DNA of 64,000 nt from Streptomyces sp. NBC_00442 (GTDB lineage Bacteria > Actinomycetota > Actinomycetes > Streptomycetales > Streptomycetaceae): the NCBI RefSeq assembly GCF_036014195.1, contig NZ_CP107918.1:2542001-2606000 (forward strand), written 5' to 3'. Within the stretch, counting starts at the first letter, position 1. Every line of letters starts with the position of its first letter. The notes below the pieces were generated by a model, which saw nothing but the letters and a program-made list of their open reading frames with translations, searched no databases and was not told the origin of the DNA. Below, piece by piece: positions 40,689-49,893 of this stretch. A program made the translations under genes and the position numbers.

Positions 40689-41926
40689 CAGCCGCCCCTG
40701 CGCCGCAGGACGAGCCCGGAACCACGGGCGGCCCGCGCCTTCGCTCTGCCCTCGGGAGCCTTGAGGAGGCCCAGCTCACCGGCCAGCGCCCACAGGGCCT
40801 GCTTGACCGTGCTCTTGTGGTCGAGGTCGTGCAGCCGGCCCGCGTCGACGACGGACTGCAACTCCTTGAAGTGGGCCGGCACGGAGGTCTGGGCGACCCG
40901 GGTGCCGGTGATCTTCTGGACGAGCGGGGGCTGGATCTCGGTGGTGCGGGTGTGCCGGTTGACCACGGTGGTGGTCTCCTCGGCCTTGCGGATCTGGAGC
41001 CGGTCCCACATGCGTACGGTCCGCTTGGCACCGCGTACGGAGATGACGTCGGGGGTGGTGACGAGGAGCGCAACGTCGGCCATTTCGACGGCGGCCGCGT
41101 TGGCGGCGGTGGTCTGGGTGCCGCAGTCCACGACGACGGCCTCGTAGCGGGTGCGCAGGGCGCCGATGATCTGGCGGGCGGACCGGTCGGTGACCTCCTC
41201 GCCGCGTTCGCCCTCGCCGGGGGCGAGCAGCAGGGCGAGACCGCTCTCGTGGTTGAAGACGGCGTCGGCCAGGACACGCGGCGAGATGTCGGTGATGGAG
41301 GCGAGGTCGGCGATGGAGCGGCGGAACTGGACGTCCAGGTAGGAGGCGACGTCGCCGGCCTGGAGGTCCAGGTCGAGCAGCACGGTGGTGCGGCCCGACG
41401 CCCGTGCGGCGAGGGCGAGTTGAACGGCGACGAGCGTGGTTCCGACGCCTCCCTTGGCCCCGGTGACGGTGGTGACGGTGCCGCCCGGCCCGGTGAAGAC
41501 GTCGAGGCTCGCGCCCAGGTGACGGCGTACGCCCGCGGACCACTGGGCCGCCGCCTGGACGCGTACCGCGAGCTCTTCGTACGACAGGGGCAGCGCGACC
41601 AGGCCGCGGGCGCCGGAGTCCATGGCGGCGGAGAAGACGGCGGGCCCGGCGTCGGAGGAGATCAGGACGACGCCGACCGCCGGGAAGCGCAGCGCGACCT
41701 CCCGGATCAGTTCGAGGGCCGGGAGCGGGCCGATGCGTTCGTGGACCAGGACGACTTCGGGGAGCTCGTCGAGGGATTCGCCCGCGAACCTGGCCAGGGT
41801 GTCGAGCAGCTGGGTGGAGTCGCCGACGGGCATGGCCGGTTCGGCGTCGGGGAGCTGGCTGAGCAGGGTGGTGACGGATCGGGCGGCGTCCGCGTCGGCG
41901 ACGGCCGGAAGGATGCGAGTGGTCAT
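40688..41926 (-). CDS. tadZ: TadZ/CpaE-like localisation ATPase
   Basis: A 412-residue protein: an N-terminal receiver-like domain (about 1-125, degenerate, VVLVHERIGPLPALELIRE) and a C-terminal MinD/ParA-type ATPase with a deviant Walker A TGAKGGVGTTLVAVQLAL at about 155-172 and DLDLQAGDVASYL. TadZ positions the pilus machine at a cell pole or site in other bacteria. The ATG at 41926, with GAGG five bases upstream, was preferred to 41968. It is seven bases after cpaB and overlaps TadE-like 2 by one base. Confidence 0.92.
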   Translation of the reverse strand: MTTRILPAVADADAARSVTTLLSQLPDAEPAMPVGDSTQLLDTLARFAGESLDELPEVVLVHERIGPLPALELIREVALRFPAVGVVLISSDAGPAVFSAAMDSGARGLVALPLSYEELAVRVQAAAQWSAGVRRHLGASLDVFTGPGGTVTTVTGAKGGVGTTLVAVQLALAARASGRTTVLLDLDLQAGDVASYLDVQFRRSIADLASITDISPRVLADAVFNHESGLALLLAPGEGERGEEVTDRSARQIIGALRTRYEAVVVDCGTQTTAANAAAVEMADVALLVTTPDVISVRGAKRTVRMWDRLQIRKAEETTTVVNRHTRTTEIQPPLVQKITGTRVAQTSVPAHFKELQSVVDAGRLHDLDHKSTVKQALWALAGELGLLKAPEGRAKARAARGSGLVLRRRGG

Positions 41927-41933
41927 CCGCGCC

Positions 41934-42641
41934 TCACTGGTCCTTTTCGAGCCGGTACGTACGGTCACCGGGCGGGATCGTGGTGTCGCCGTTGCCGCGG
42001 CCGACGAGCGCGAGGCGGACGTGGGTGGCGAACGACTCGGCGTAGGCGACCCGTTGGGCGTCGAGGGTGCCGAGGGCGAAGGTGATCGGGACGGCCTGGG
42101 TGGTCTGGTTCTTGTCGGACGCGCTCGGGGTCAGGGCCTGGACGGCGCCGACCTGGATCACGCGGGCGCCCGCGACGATGAGCTTGGACTCGGGGGTGTC
42201 CCCCTGTTTGGTCGCGGCGAACGTGGCGAAGATGTTGACGCTGTCGTTCCCGTTGATCTTTCCGGCGACGCCGGTCGACGCGTCGATCATGATGGCGATC
42301 TCCTGTTCACCGGGCTTGAGTTGGGGCCGGTCGGTGAACATGCCGGCCTGGAGCAGCGAGCCCTTGGTGAGGTGGGTGGCGGCCATTTTCCCGATGACGT
42401 CGGAGAGGTCGGTGACGGCGCCCTGGGAGAGCCATCGTTTGGGCATGCTGGTCTTCTCGAACTGATCGGACGCGAGCGTCGCGTAGGCGTCTATGTCGTC
42501 CTTGAGCTTGTACGCGGTCACCTCGGGGCCCACCTTGGAGTCCACGTCGCTGATCACCGTGAACACCCCGGCGAAGGCGCCGAGGGCGCACAGGGCCGAG
42601 AGGAGGAGAAGGATGATGCCGCGGCGCTGGCGGGAGTTCAT
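41934..42641 (-). CDS. cpaB: CpaB-like Flp pilus assembly protein (SAF domain)
   Basis: A 235-residue membrane-anchored protein: helix RRGIILLLLSALCALGAFAGVFTVI near the N-terminus, then a SAF domain with LSQGAVTDLSDVIGKMAATHL and a periplasm-side RcpC-like domain with GEQEIAIMIDASTGVAGKINGNDSVNIFAT. In monoderms it would sit outside the membrane around the assembly complex. It is the first recognisable tad gene, 70 bases after the unknown zinc-ribbon gene. Confidence 0.88.
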   Translation of the reverse strand: MNSRQRRGIILLLLSALCALGAFAGVFTVISDVDSKVGPEVTAYKLKDDIDAYATLASDQFEKTSMPKRWLSQGAVTDLSDVIGKMAATHLTKGSLLQAGMFTDRPQLKPGEQEIAIMIDASTGVAGKINGNDSVNIFATFAATKQGDTPESKLIVAGARVIQVGAVQALTPSASDKNQTTQAVPITFALGTLDAQRVAYAESFATHVRLALVGRGNGDTTIPPGDRTYRLEKDQ

Positions 42642-42711
42642 TGACCGTACGACCTCGTTCGCTGACGTGGGGCAGAGCGGGCAAGTGGCGGACTGCTGAC
42701 GCGCGTTGGGG

Positions 42712-43647
42712 TCAGGGGCCCGGGGCGATGGCGCGGCGGCGCTGGGCCCGGGTGAGGGGCCGGGCGCGGTAGGCGGATGCGGGGACGGGGCCGAGCGCGG
42801 AGGGGCCGTACGCGGTGGCGGGCGCGTCGTCGGCCGGCTGGCGCGACGCGCAGAATCCGCAGCGGTCGCCGATGAGCTCCATGGCGCACCACCGGCACTG
42901 CTCGCGCCGCACGGAGGCGACGAGCTGGTAGAGGACCGCGATGTCCGGGAGGTAGGCGACGAACTCGGTCAGCTTGCCGGTGCCCCACCAGGCGGCCGAA
43001 TCGGCGGGCGGCGCGGCGTCCTGCACGGCGCCGGCCTGCCAGGCGGGGGCGAGGGTGCCGGTGACCCAGTCGGCGCCGACGGAGCCCTTGGCCACCAGGA
43101 GGTGACAGGCGAAGTCGGGGCCGGTGAGGGTTCCCGCCGAGCCGACCTTGACGAGCTCGGGCCGCGGGTTGGCGAGCACCGCGAACTGGCTTCCGGGCAC
43201 CCAGGACCTGGCGTGCGCGGTGAGGCCGACCGGGATGCGCTCCAGGCGGGTCACGGAGTTCAGGACGGCGCCCGCGTAAATGTAGTGGGAGAGGAGCCGG
43301 GCCGCCGACGCGATGACGCCGGGGCTGAAGTCGCAGACCGAGAGCTGTCGCAGCTGGCGCACGAGAACCGCGAGTCCGAGCGGCGGGAGCGGGGATTTGA
43401 TGAGCGTGATCCGGTCGGTTTCCAGAAGCGAGCGAACGGTGTGCAGCCGGCGTTCGTGCGCGGCGGAAAGGGACGCCGGATAACAGGCGACGACGTAACC
43501 GTGCTGTTCCAGGAGACGGCTCATGTCGACGAGCGCCGCGTCGAGGGGCTGGGCCTGCGGCGACTGGAGCAGCGCCGCGAGCGGCGTCTGTGGATCGGTC
43601 GGCGCCAGCACCAGATCGGGGCTGGTGACAGCTATCGCGGTCGGCAT
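42712..43647 (-). CDS. Conserved protein of unknown function, Tad-associated, C-terminal zinc ribbon
   Basis: A 311-residue protein with no domain I recognise over residues 1-230: alpha/beta, few charged clusters, no signal or membrane span, with AVLVRQLRQLSVCDFSPGVIAS in the middle. Near residue 245 it has CRWCAMELIGDRCGFC, a four-Cys pattern of a small zinc ribbon, and then a Pro/Ala tail. It is the first gene of the tad cluster on this strand, reading into cpaB. The N-terminal part superficially resembles P-loop-less AAA or receiver folds. A regulatory or scaffolding role in pilus biogenesis is a guess. Confidence 0.7.
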   Translation of the reverse strand: MPTAIAVTSPDLVLAPTDPQTPLAALLQSPQAQPLDAALVDMSRLLEQHGYVVACYPASLSAAHERRLHTVRSLLETDRITLIKSPLPPLGLAVLVRQLRQLSVCDFSPGVIASAARLLSHYIYAGAVLNSVTRLERIPVGLTAHARSWVPGSQFAVLANPRPELVKVGSAGTLTGPDFACHLLVAKGSVGADWVTGTLAPAWQAGAVQDAAPPADSAAWWGTGKLTEFVAYLPDIAVLYQLVASVRREQCRWCAMELIGDRCGFCASRQPADDAPATAYGPSALGPVPASAYRARPLTRAQRRRAIAPGP

Positions 43648-43975
43648 GGCGCGGGCCCCCGTTCACTGATCGCGGTCGCCACCTTGCGGCCCCCGGTTCC
43701 CTCGGACGGGAGGGCCTGTGCGAGCCCCCACGACCGCAACTGATCACTGCGTTTCCCACCTGCCTCAGCACTTTATCCACGACATACCGGCGGGAGAACC
43801 GTCTTCTGCTTTCCTATGTGCCCCCGCGGCCGGATTTGGTACCGGTGGGACGGGAGTTGCGTGCAAAGTCGGCCAGTCGCGCGGCCTGAATTGATCCTTC
43901 GACCGATGTGCTCGGCCGACGGCGCCCGGGGCCGGGGCGCGCGCGGTGTCCGCGTGCGGGTCTCCGCGCGAAGTC
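43648..43975. other. Divergent region upstream of the chitinase and Tad cluster
   Basis: No gene is seen. It must hold the promoter of the Tad cluster on the minus strand. I found no clear sigma-type hexamers for it; AT-richer patches occur at 43745-43800. Confidence 0.45.
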
Positions 43976-44004
43976 TTGACAACCCAATTGGTCTGGACCA
44001 TGTT
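43976..44004 (+). promoter_or_regulatory. Chitinase promoter (TTGACA -35)
   Basis: TTGACA at 43976-43981 is a perfect -35, with CATGTT at 43999-44004 (17-bp spacing) as the likely -10. The spacer holds the DasR-type palindrome, so repression by blocking polymerase is expected. Confidence 0.65.
43987..44002. promoter_or_regulatory. DasR-responsive element in the chitinase promoter
   Basis: ATTGGTCTGGACCATG matches the DasR consensus ACTGGTCTAGACCACT closely, with the core TGGTC-N2-GACCA (43989-44000) a perfect dyad. DasR represses chitin and N-acetylglucosamine genes until glucosamine-6-phosphate accumulates. DasR itself is encoded elsewhere. Confidence 0.8.
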
Positions 44005-44078
44005 GTGCGACCAGGGCGCCCCACCCCACTTGTCCGTCCCACCCCTCACCCTCCCCACTCCCCTCCCGGAGGCAGCAA

Positions 44079-45779
44079 GTGAACCGCGCGAGACATGCAA
44101 GGCTCGGCCTGGCCGTGGCCGCGGCCGGCGCCCTGTCCATAGCCGGGCTCTCCGGCACCGCCCATGCGGCGGACGTCAACAACGCCAAGAACGCCGGGTT
44201 CGAGTCGGGCCTCGGCAGCTGGACCTGCTCGGCCGGCAGCGGCGCCACCGTCTCCTCCCCCGTCCACGGTGGGACCGCCGCGCTCAAGGCGACCCCCTCG
44301 GGCTCGGACACCGCCCAGTGTTCGCAGACCGTCGCGGTCAAGCCCAACTCGACCTACACGCTGAGCGCCTGGGTCCAGGGCAGTTACGTCTACCTCGGCG
44401 CCAGCGGCACCGGCACGACCGACACCTCGACCTGGACGCCCGGCACGGGCAGCGGCTACGGCCAGCTGACCACCACGTTCAAGACCGGCGCCTCGACCAC
44501 CTCGGTGCAGATCTACACGCACGGCTGGTACGGCCAGGCCGCGTACTACGCCGACGACATCTCCGTGTTCGGGCCCGACGGCGGCGGGGGCGGCGACCCG
44601 GCCCCGACCGTTCCCGCGGCGCCCGGCGGCCTCGCGGTCGGCGCGGTCAGCTCGTCGTCGGTGAACCTGTCGTGGGGCGCGGTGTCCAACGCGACCGGGT
44701 ACAACGTCTACCAGGGCGGCACCAAGGTGCAGTCGGTGACGGGAAGTTCGGCGAGCGTGACCGGGCTCAGCGCGTCGACCGCGTACCAGTTCCAGGTGAC
44801 CGCGACCAACGCCGCGGGCGAGTCCCCGAAGTCGGCGGCGGTGACCGGCACCACCTCGGCCTCCGGCGGCACCCCGCCGAGCGGCGGCGGCACCGTGCCC
44901 AAGCACGCGGTGACCGGCTACTGGCAGAACTTCAACAACGGCGCGACCGTCCAGAAGATCAGTGATGTGCCGGCGAACTACGACATCATCGCGGTGGCCT
45001 TCGCGGACGCCACCACCACGCCGGGCGCGGTGAGCTTCACGCTCGACTCGGCGGGTCTCGGCGGCTACACCGTCGACCAGTTCAAGGCGGACATCGCCGC
45101 CAAGCACGCGGCCGGCAAGTCGGTGGTCATCTCGATCGGCGGCCAGAACGGCACGATCTCGGTCAGCGACTCCACCTCGGCGAACAACTTCGCCAACTCG
45201 GTCTACTCGCTGATGCAGACGTACGGCTTCGACGGTGTCGACATCGACCTGGAGAACGGCCTCAACTCCACCTACATGACACAGGCGTTGAAGTCGATCG
45301 CGGCGAAGGGCGGAGCCACGACCGTCATCACGATGGCCCCGCAGACCATCGACATGCAGTCCCCGTCGAACGAGTACTTCAAGACGGCGCTCAACATCAA
45401 GGACATCCTGACCGTCGTCAACATGCAGTACTACAACAGCGGTTCGATGAACGGCTGCGACGGCAACGTCTACGCGCAGGGCACGGTCGACTTCCTGACC
45501 GCGCTCGCCTGCATCCAGCTCCAGGGCGGCCTCGACCCCTCACAGGTCGGTCTCGGTGTGCCGGCCTCCACGTCCGGCGCGGGCAGCGGCTACGTCTCGC
45601 CGTCCGTGGTGAACGCGGCGCTCGACTGCCTGACCAAGGGCACGAGCTGCGGCACCTTCAAGCCCTCGAAGACCTACCCGACGCTGCGCGGCGCGATGAC
45701 CTGGTCCACCAACTGGGACGCGAAGTCGGGCAACGCCTGGTCGAACGCGGTGGGCCCGCACGTTCACGCCCTGCCGTAA
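44079..45779 (+). CDS. Secreted family 18 chitinase with CBM and FnIII domains
   Basis: Extracellular endochitinase, 566 residues. A twin-basic-style signal (MNRARHARLGLAVAAAGALS) ends at AHA (about 30). A carbohydrate-binding beta-sandwich (about 31-168), a Gly linker, a fibronectin III domain (about 174-262) and another Gly/Pro linker lead to the GH18 barrel (about 275-566). The catalytic motif DGVDIDLENG sits near 385-394, with Glu as acid. Expression should be induced by chitin through DasR at 43987. The GTG start has GGAGG upstream. Carries the domain order of ChiA/ChiC-type chitinases, so the paralogue name is left open. Confidence 0.95.
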   Translation: MNRARHARLGLAVAAAGALSIAGLSGTAHAADVNNAKNAGFESGLGSWTCSAGSGATVSSPVHGGTAALKATPSGSDTAQCSQTVAVKPNSTYTLSAWVQGSYVYLGASGTGTTDTSTWTPGTGSGYGQLTTTFKTGASTTSVQIYTHGWYGQAAYYADDISVFGPDGGGGGDPAPTVPAAPGGLAVGAVSSSSVNLSWGAVSNATGYNVYQGGTKVQSVTGSSASVTGLSASTAYQFQVTATNAAGESPKSAAVTGTTSASGGTPPSGGGTVPKHAVTGYWQNFNNGATVQKISDVPANYDIIAVAFADATTTPGAVSFTLDSAGLGGYTVDQFKADIAAKHAAGKSVVISIGGQNGTISVSDSTSANNFANSVYSLMQTYGFDGVDIDLENGLNSTYMTQALKSIAAKGGATTVITMAPQTIDMQSPSNEYFKTALNIKDILTVVNMQYYNSGSMNGCDGNVYAQGTVDFLTALACIQLQGGLDPSQVGLGVPASTSGAGSGYVSPSVVNAALDCLTKGTSCGTFKPSKTYPTLRGAMTWSTNWDAKSGNAWSNAVGPHVHALP

Positions 45780-45799
45780 CCCGCACGACCCGCACGAAG

Positions 45800-45831
45800 G
45801 CGGCGCCCCCCGTTCCCCCGGGAGGCGCCGC
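45800..45831. terminator. Hairpin between convergent chitinase and protease genes
   Basis: GCGGCGCCCCCCG (45800-45812) pairs with CGGGAGGCGCCGC (45819-45831) with one mismatch, 20 bases after the chitinase stop. It may also serve the minus-strand protease. Confidence 0.7.
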
Positions 45832-45882
45832 TGTCGCGTGGTGGCGCGTTCTGTCATGTGCCGGCGTGTGCCGACCAGCGGA

Positions 45883-46728
45883 TCACGGCTTGGGCAGGGT
45901 GCAGCCCGCGCGGCTCAGGTCGATCTTGTTGCCGGCACCGATGCAGGGGACGATGATGTACGTCTCCTCGGCGTAGTTGATGCCCTGGCGGACGGTGACG
46001 TTGCCGTTCTGGTCGACCTCGCACGGGTTGTTCTCCGTGCACCGCTCGCCGTCCTCGTTACCGGTGTTGTTGACGGCGACGACCTTGCCGGTGGTCGTGT
46101 CGATCACCGGGGAGCCCGAGGTGCCGCCGATGGTGTTGCACGACGAGGTGTAGCGGACCGAGTCCTTCCAGGTCCAGTCGCCCTCCTTCAGGCGGTAGAC
46201 GAAGCCGTCCACGTTGCAGCTGTACGTGCGCTTCCAGTACCCGGAGACGACCTTGATCGCGGAACCCTGGGTCGGGTGCGCGTCGTTGAGGGTCAGCGCG
46301 GCGATCCCGTACTGGCTCTGGATCTGGGCGTAGGTCGTGTTGAGCTGGTAGATCGATATGTCCGTGTCGGTCATCGTGGCGTACGCGACCTTGCTGGCGC
46401 GCAGGGTGGCGACCTTCGAGCCCGAGGCGTTCAGGAGCGAGAACGTGCGGGACGACGCCTGGTTGGTGATGACTTCGCCGGGGCCGGGGAATCCGGTTTC
46501 GAGGCAGTGGCCGTTGGAGAGCACGAGCGCGGGGTCGCTCGGCTGCGAGCTGGGCGTGCGGACCACGGAGCCGGAGCAGTTGCTCAGCGCCACCGTGCCG
46601 GCGAAGGTGACCGCCTTGACGGCGGGCTTGGCGGGCGCGGGTGTCGCCGTCTGTGCGGCCAGGGCCGGGGCTGCGGAGGCTCCGACGAGGAGCAGGCCGA
46701 GCAGCGCGCCGACGAGAGGCTTCTTCAT
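45883..46728 (-). CDS. Secreted trypsin-like serine protease
   Basis: A 281-residue exported S1-fold peptidase. The signal MKKPLVGALLGLLLVGASAAPALA ends near residue 24. The triad is His in LVLSNGHCLE (about 75), Asp in TMTDTDISIYQL (about 122) and Ser in CNTIGGTSGSPVID (about 206). Cys pairs flank these. It resembles the V8/trypsin-like secreted proteins of Streptomyces with no long pro-region, so it may be active on export. AGAGGGG precedes the ATG by nine bases. It lies convergent to the chitinase. Confidence 0.9.
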   Translation of the reverse strand: MKKPLVGALLGLLLVGASAAPALAAQTATPAPAKPAVKAVTFAGTVALSNCSGSVVRTPSSQPSDPALVLSNGHCLETGFPGPGEVITNQASSRTFSLLNASGSKVATLRASKVAYATMTDTDISIYQLNTTYAQIQSQYGIAALTLNDAHPTQGSAIKVVSGYWKRTYSCNVDGFVYRLKEGDWTWKDSVRYTSSCNTIGGTSGSPVIDTTTGKVVAVNNTGNEDGERCTENNPCEVDQNGNVTVRQGINYAEETYIIVPCIGAGNKIDLSRAGCTLPKP

Positions 46729-46871
46729 GTGGGGGTTCCCCTCTGAATGACGGTGCCGAAGATCTTTCGACTTGTCATGGGCACCGCCATTCTTGGGGGC
46801 CTTCGCGCCAACGGGCAAGTGGGCGGACCCGGTTGACCGTCGACGTACGAGGCCATCCATCGCCGCTCGCC

Positions 46872-48173
46872 CTATGCGGGACCGAGCCATTGCGCGAGGA
46901 ACCGGGCGGGAGTGGACACCCAGGGGCCGAGGGACGCGGGCAGGCACAGTCCGTAGATGAGCACCAGGCACGCGAGGGTCGTGTAGACGGTCATCTTGGT
47001 GCTGAAGTCGTGATCGCCGTCCCAGCCCCCCACCACGAGAATCATGGTCTTCAGGAAGAACCCCAAGAAGTAACCGACCACGAGGGAGACCAGGACGTAG
47101 GCCAGCCCCCACAGGACCGCCGGGCCGTGCGGGCCCCCGTACACCTCGCGGATGCTCGCCCCGACGAGCAGCGGCGGGGCCATGGAGACCAGGAACCCCA
47201 GAGTCGTCATCCTCAGGCCGATATGGCCGGCCTCGGCCGGCGGGGCGTCCGATGCGGCCGGGGCCGCCGCGTCGAGGGTGTCGGAGCCCACGGCCTCGGA
47301 GCCCACGGCCTCGGAGCCCTCGGCGTCGTGAACCGGCAGCGGTGCGGTGTGGGCGGCCGGGCCGGGCAGCGTCGACCTCGGGTCGCGCATCTCCTCGTCC
47401 CGGAAGCGGTCTTCCGCCTCGGCCGGATCCCCCTGGGAGACAGGGTGCCCCGGCGTCTCCTCCCCGGCCGACGCCGGGACCGATGACGATGCCGGGCCCG
47501 GGGCCGATGGCGATGCCGGGGCAGGGGGCAGCGGGCCGGCCGGGGGCTCCCCCGCCGCGCCGCCCGGATCGACGACTTCCCCCGCCACCATGCGGCCGCC
47601 GCCCTCGCCCCCGTCGGCCCGCAGCGACATCTCGTCGCCGAGCCGCTCCAACGAGGTTCGCAGGGCGGCGAGTTCGGCGTCCGCCGTGTCGATGAAACGG
47701 TCGTAGTCGCCGAGGGTGGGGCCCGTCTCCTGCACGGGCTCGTCCGGCGGCTCGGGGGCGGCCTGCCGGCGCCGCAGCTCCTCGGCCTCCCGGCGGTACT
47801 CCTCCGCCGCGCGACGCGCTTCGGTGAGCAGCCGCTCGGCCACCTCGCGATCCTGCTGCGCCTCCTTCAACTTGCCCTGGACGCGGCGCAGTTTGAGGCC
47901 CGAGGCCTGGAGCTCGGCCTGGATCTCGGCGTACGCCTCGGCCCGCCCGGCGGCGCGGGCGCGCACGGACTTGCGTTCCAGCGCCTCGCACCGCTCCTCC
48001 AGGGAGCCCACCGCGTGCAGCAGGACGGTGACGATGCGGTCGGCCTCCCCGCGGTAGGTCTCCGCGTCGGCGCCCCGGTCGAGGAAGACGTTGAGGGTGT
48101 AGTCCCGCTGCTCGATCCGCTGATCGCGGCGCGCCTGGTACACGCGCCCGTCGTCGGATGCCTCTCCGCGCAT
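46872..48173 (-). CDS. Coiled-coil membrane protein of unknown function
   Basis: A 433-residue protein. Residues 1-150 are highly charged and coiled coil (LEERCEALERKSVRARAAGR; ERLLTEARRAAEEYRREAEE). A disordered Pro/Ala/Gly region follows, with two SEAVG repeats (about 286-298). Four transmembrane helices fill the last 110 residues (GLRMTTLGFLVSMAPPLLVG; LWGLAYVLVSLVVGYFLGFF; MTVYTTLACLVLIYGLCL). The ATG at 48173 (MRGEASDD) has GGCGGA upstream. The layout suggests a membrane-tethered scaffold. I do not recognise a family. Confidence 0.75.
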   Translation of the reverse strand: MRGEASDDGRVYQARRDQRIEQRDYTLNVFLDRGADAETYRGEADRIVTVLLHAVGSLEERCEALERKSVRARAAGRAEAYAEIQAELQASGLKLRRVQGKLKEAQQDREVAERLLTEARRAAEEYRREAEELRRRQAAPEPPDEPVQETGPTLGDYDRFIDTADAELAALRTSLERLGDEMSLRADGGEGGGRMVAGEVVDPGGAAGEPPAGPLPPAPASPSAPGPASSSVPASAGEETPGHPVSQGDPAEAEDRFRDEEMRDPRSTLPGPAAHTAPLPVHDAEGSEAVGSEAVGSDTLDAAAPAASDAPPAEAGHIGLRMTTLGFLVSMAPPLLVGASIREVYGGPHGPAVLWGLAYVLVSLVVGYFLGFFLKTMILVVGGWDGDHDFSTKMTVYTTLACLVLIYGLCLPASLGPWVSTPARFLAQWLGPA

Positions 48174-48291
48174 TCCGCCGGCCCCCCGAGTCCCATCGGA
48201 TCGAACACAGCACTTTAGCGCTCTCGGCGGTTCAACGCCGCTCGGGATCAAGCGAGTTGAGGGCGGAACGCGGTTCGGACCGGGTCCGGTC

Positions 48292-49770
48292 CTAGATGAC
48301 GAGGCTGAGCAGGGCCGCCACCACGAAGCCCGCCACCGACAGGACCGATTCCAGGACCGTCCAGGACTTCAGGGTGTCGCGCTCGGTGATGCCGAAGTAC
48401 TTGGCGACCATCCAGAAGCCGCCGTCGTTGACGTGCGAGGCGAAGATGGAGCCCGCCGAGATCGCCATGATGATCAGGGCCAGGTGCGCCTGGGAGTAGC
48501 CGGAGCCCTCCACCAGCGGGACCACGATGCCTGCCGTGGTGACGATGGCGACCGTCGCCGAGCCCTGGGCCACGCGCAGGACGACCGAGATCAGCCAGGC
48601 CAGCAGAATCACCGGGAGGCCGACGCTGTGGAAGGTGCTGGCGAGCGCGTCCGCGATGCCCGACGCCTTCAGGACCGCGCCGAAGATGCCGCCCGCGCCG
48701 ACCACGAGCAGGATGTTGCCGACCGGCTTGAGGGACGAAGTGGACACCGTCTCCAGGGACTTGCGGGACCAGCCGCGCCGGATGCCGAGCAGGTAGTAGG
48801 CGAGGACCAGGGCGATGGTCAGGGCCACGAACGGGTTGCCGAAGAACTCCAGGACCGAGCGGAGCGTGGAGGGGTCGAGCGCGATCGAGGAGAACGTGGC
48901 GGCCAGGATCAGGATCAGCGGGGTGCCGATGATGGCGAGCACCGCGCCGAGCGACACCGGCTCCTCGCGCGGGGTGACGCCGGAGGCCTGCTGTTCGGCG
49001 GCGACGGCGGCCTTCGCCTCCTCGGCGGCCTCGACCATGTCCTGCGGGACCGCGACGAAGATGCGCTTGCCGATCCAGGCCGCGTACCCCCAGGCGGCGA
49101 GCACCGACGGGATGCCGACGAGGGCGCCCATCAGGATGACCCAGCCGAGCGAGACGTGGAACAGACCGGCGGCGGCGACCGGGCCGGGGTGCGGCGGCAG
49201 GAAGGCGTGGGTCATGGACAGACCCGCGAGCAACGGCATGCAGTAGAGCAGGATCGACTTGCCGGAGCGCTTGGCGGCGGCGTACACGATCGGCGCGAGG
49301 ACGAAGATGCCGACGTCGAAGAAGACCGGGATGCCGAAGATCAGGCCGGTGAGGCCCATCGCGAGGGGAGCGCGCTTCTCGCCGAAGAGCGTGAGCAGGC
49401 GGGTGCTCAACACCTCTGCGCCGCCGCTGACTTCGAGGATCGCGCCGAGCATGGTGCCGAGCCCGATGATGATCGCGACGTGTCCGAGGATGCCGCCCAT
49501 GCCGGACTCGATGACCGAGACGGCGGCGGACTTCTGGACGGTGCCGAAGAGCTCGGTGACCGAGAGCCCGGCGCCGAGGCCGACGGCTATGGAGACCGCG
49601 AGCAGCGCCACGAAGGGCTGGAGCCTGACCTTGATGATCAGGAAGAGCAGCAGGGCTATGCCCAGGACGGCGACGGTCAGCAGACCGGCGGTGCCGCCGA
49701 TGAGGGGGAGGATGCCGCCCGTGTGTACGGGGGGTGGTGGGGCGGCGGCCGCGACAGCGTGGAACAACAT
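48292..49770 (-). CDS. GntP family gluconate/sugar-acid permease
   Basis: A 492-residue secondary transporter with 12-14 helices. The GntP pattern is seen in GLGTMLGAILEVSGGAEVLS near residue 110 and in the C-terminal HVNDGGFWMVAKYFGITE, which is diagnostic. It takes up gluconate-like hydroxy-acids or related substrates with protons. It is the last gene of a run: kinase, IclR regulator, RidA, permease. GGAG lies eight bases before the ATG. The hairpin at 49824-49849 lies just before it and may reduce its expression relative to the upstream genes. In several actinobacteria GntP proteins are linked to D-amino-acid deacylases, as here. Confidence 0.9.
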   Translation of the reverse strand: MLFHAVAAAAPPPPVHTGGILPLIGGTAGLLTVAVLGIALLLFLIIKVRLQPFVALLAVSIAVGLGAGLSVTELFGTVQKSAAVSVIESGMGGILGHVAIIIGLGTMLGAILEVSGGAEVLSTRLLTLFGEKRAPLAMGLTGLIFGIPVFFDVGIFVLAPIVYAAAKRSGKSILLYCMPLLAGLSMTHAFLPPHPGPVAAAGLFHVSLGWVILMGALVGIPSVLAAWGYAAWIGKRIFVAVPQDMVEAAEEAKAAVAAEQQASGVTPREEPVSLGAVLAIIGTPLILILAATFSSIALDPSTLRSVLEFFGNPFVALTIALVLAYYLLGIRRGWSRKSLETVSTSSLKPVGNILLVVGAGGIFGAVLKASGIADALASTFHSVGLPVILLAWLISVVLRVAQGSATVAIVTTAGIVVPLVEGSGYSQAHLALIIMAISAGSIFASHVNDGGFWMVAKYFGITERDTLKSWTVLESVLSVAGFVVAALLSLVI

Positions 49771-49823
49771 GTGCCAACTCCGTTGTCAAGCAGGGGGGTT
49801 CCAGGGCAGGGGGGACCGCGGCA

Positions 49824-49849
49824 CGGCGCCCCGGCGGTCCGGGGCGCCG
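49824..49849. terminator. Hairpin in the ridA-gntP gap
   Basis: A 10-bp stem (CGGCGCCCCG with its complement) around the loop GCGGTC sits in the 123-base gap, so it may attenuate read-through from the upstream genes into the permease gene. Confidence 0.5.
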
Positions 49850-49893
49850 CACCGTGCGGCGGGTCGAGCGGTGTGGCTAAGGCGGTCAAGGAA

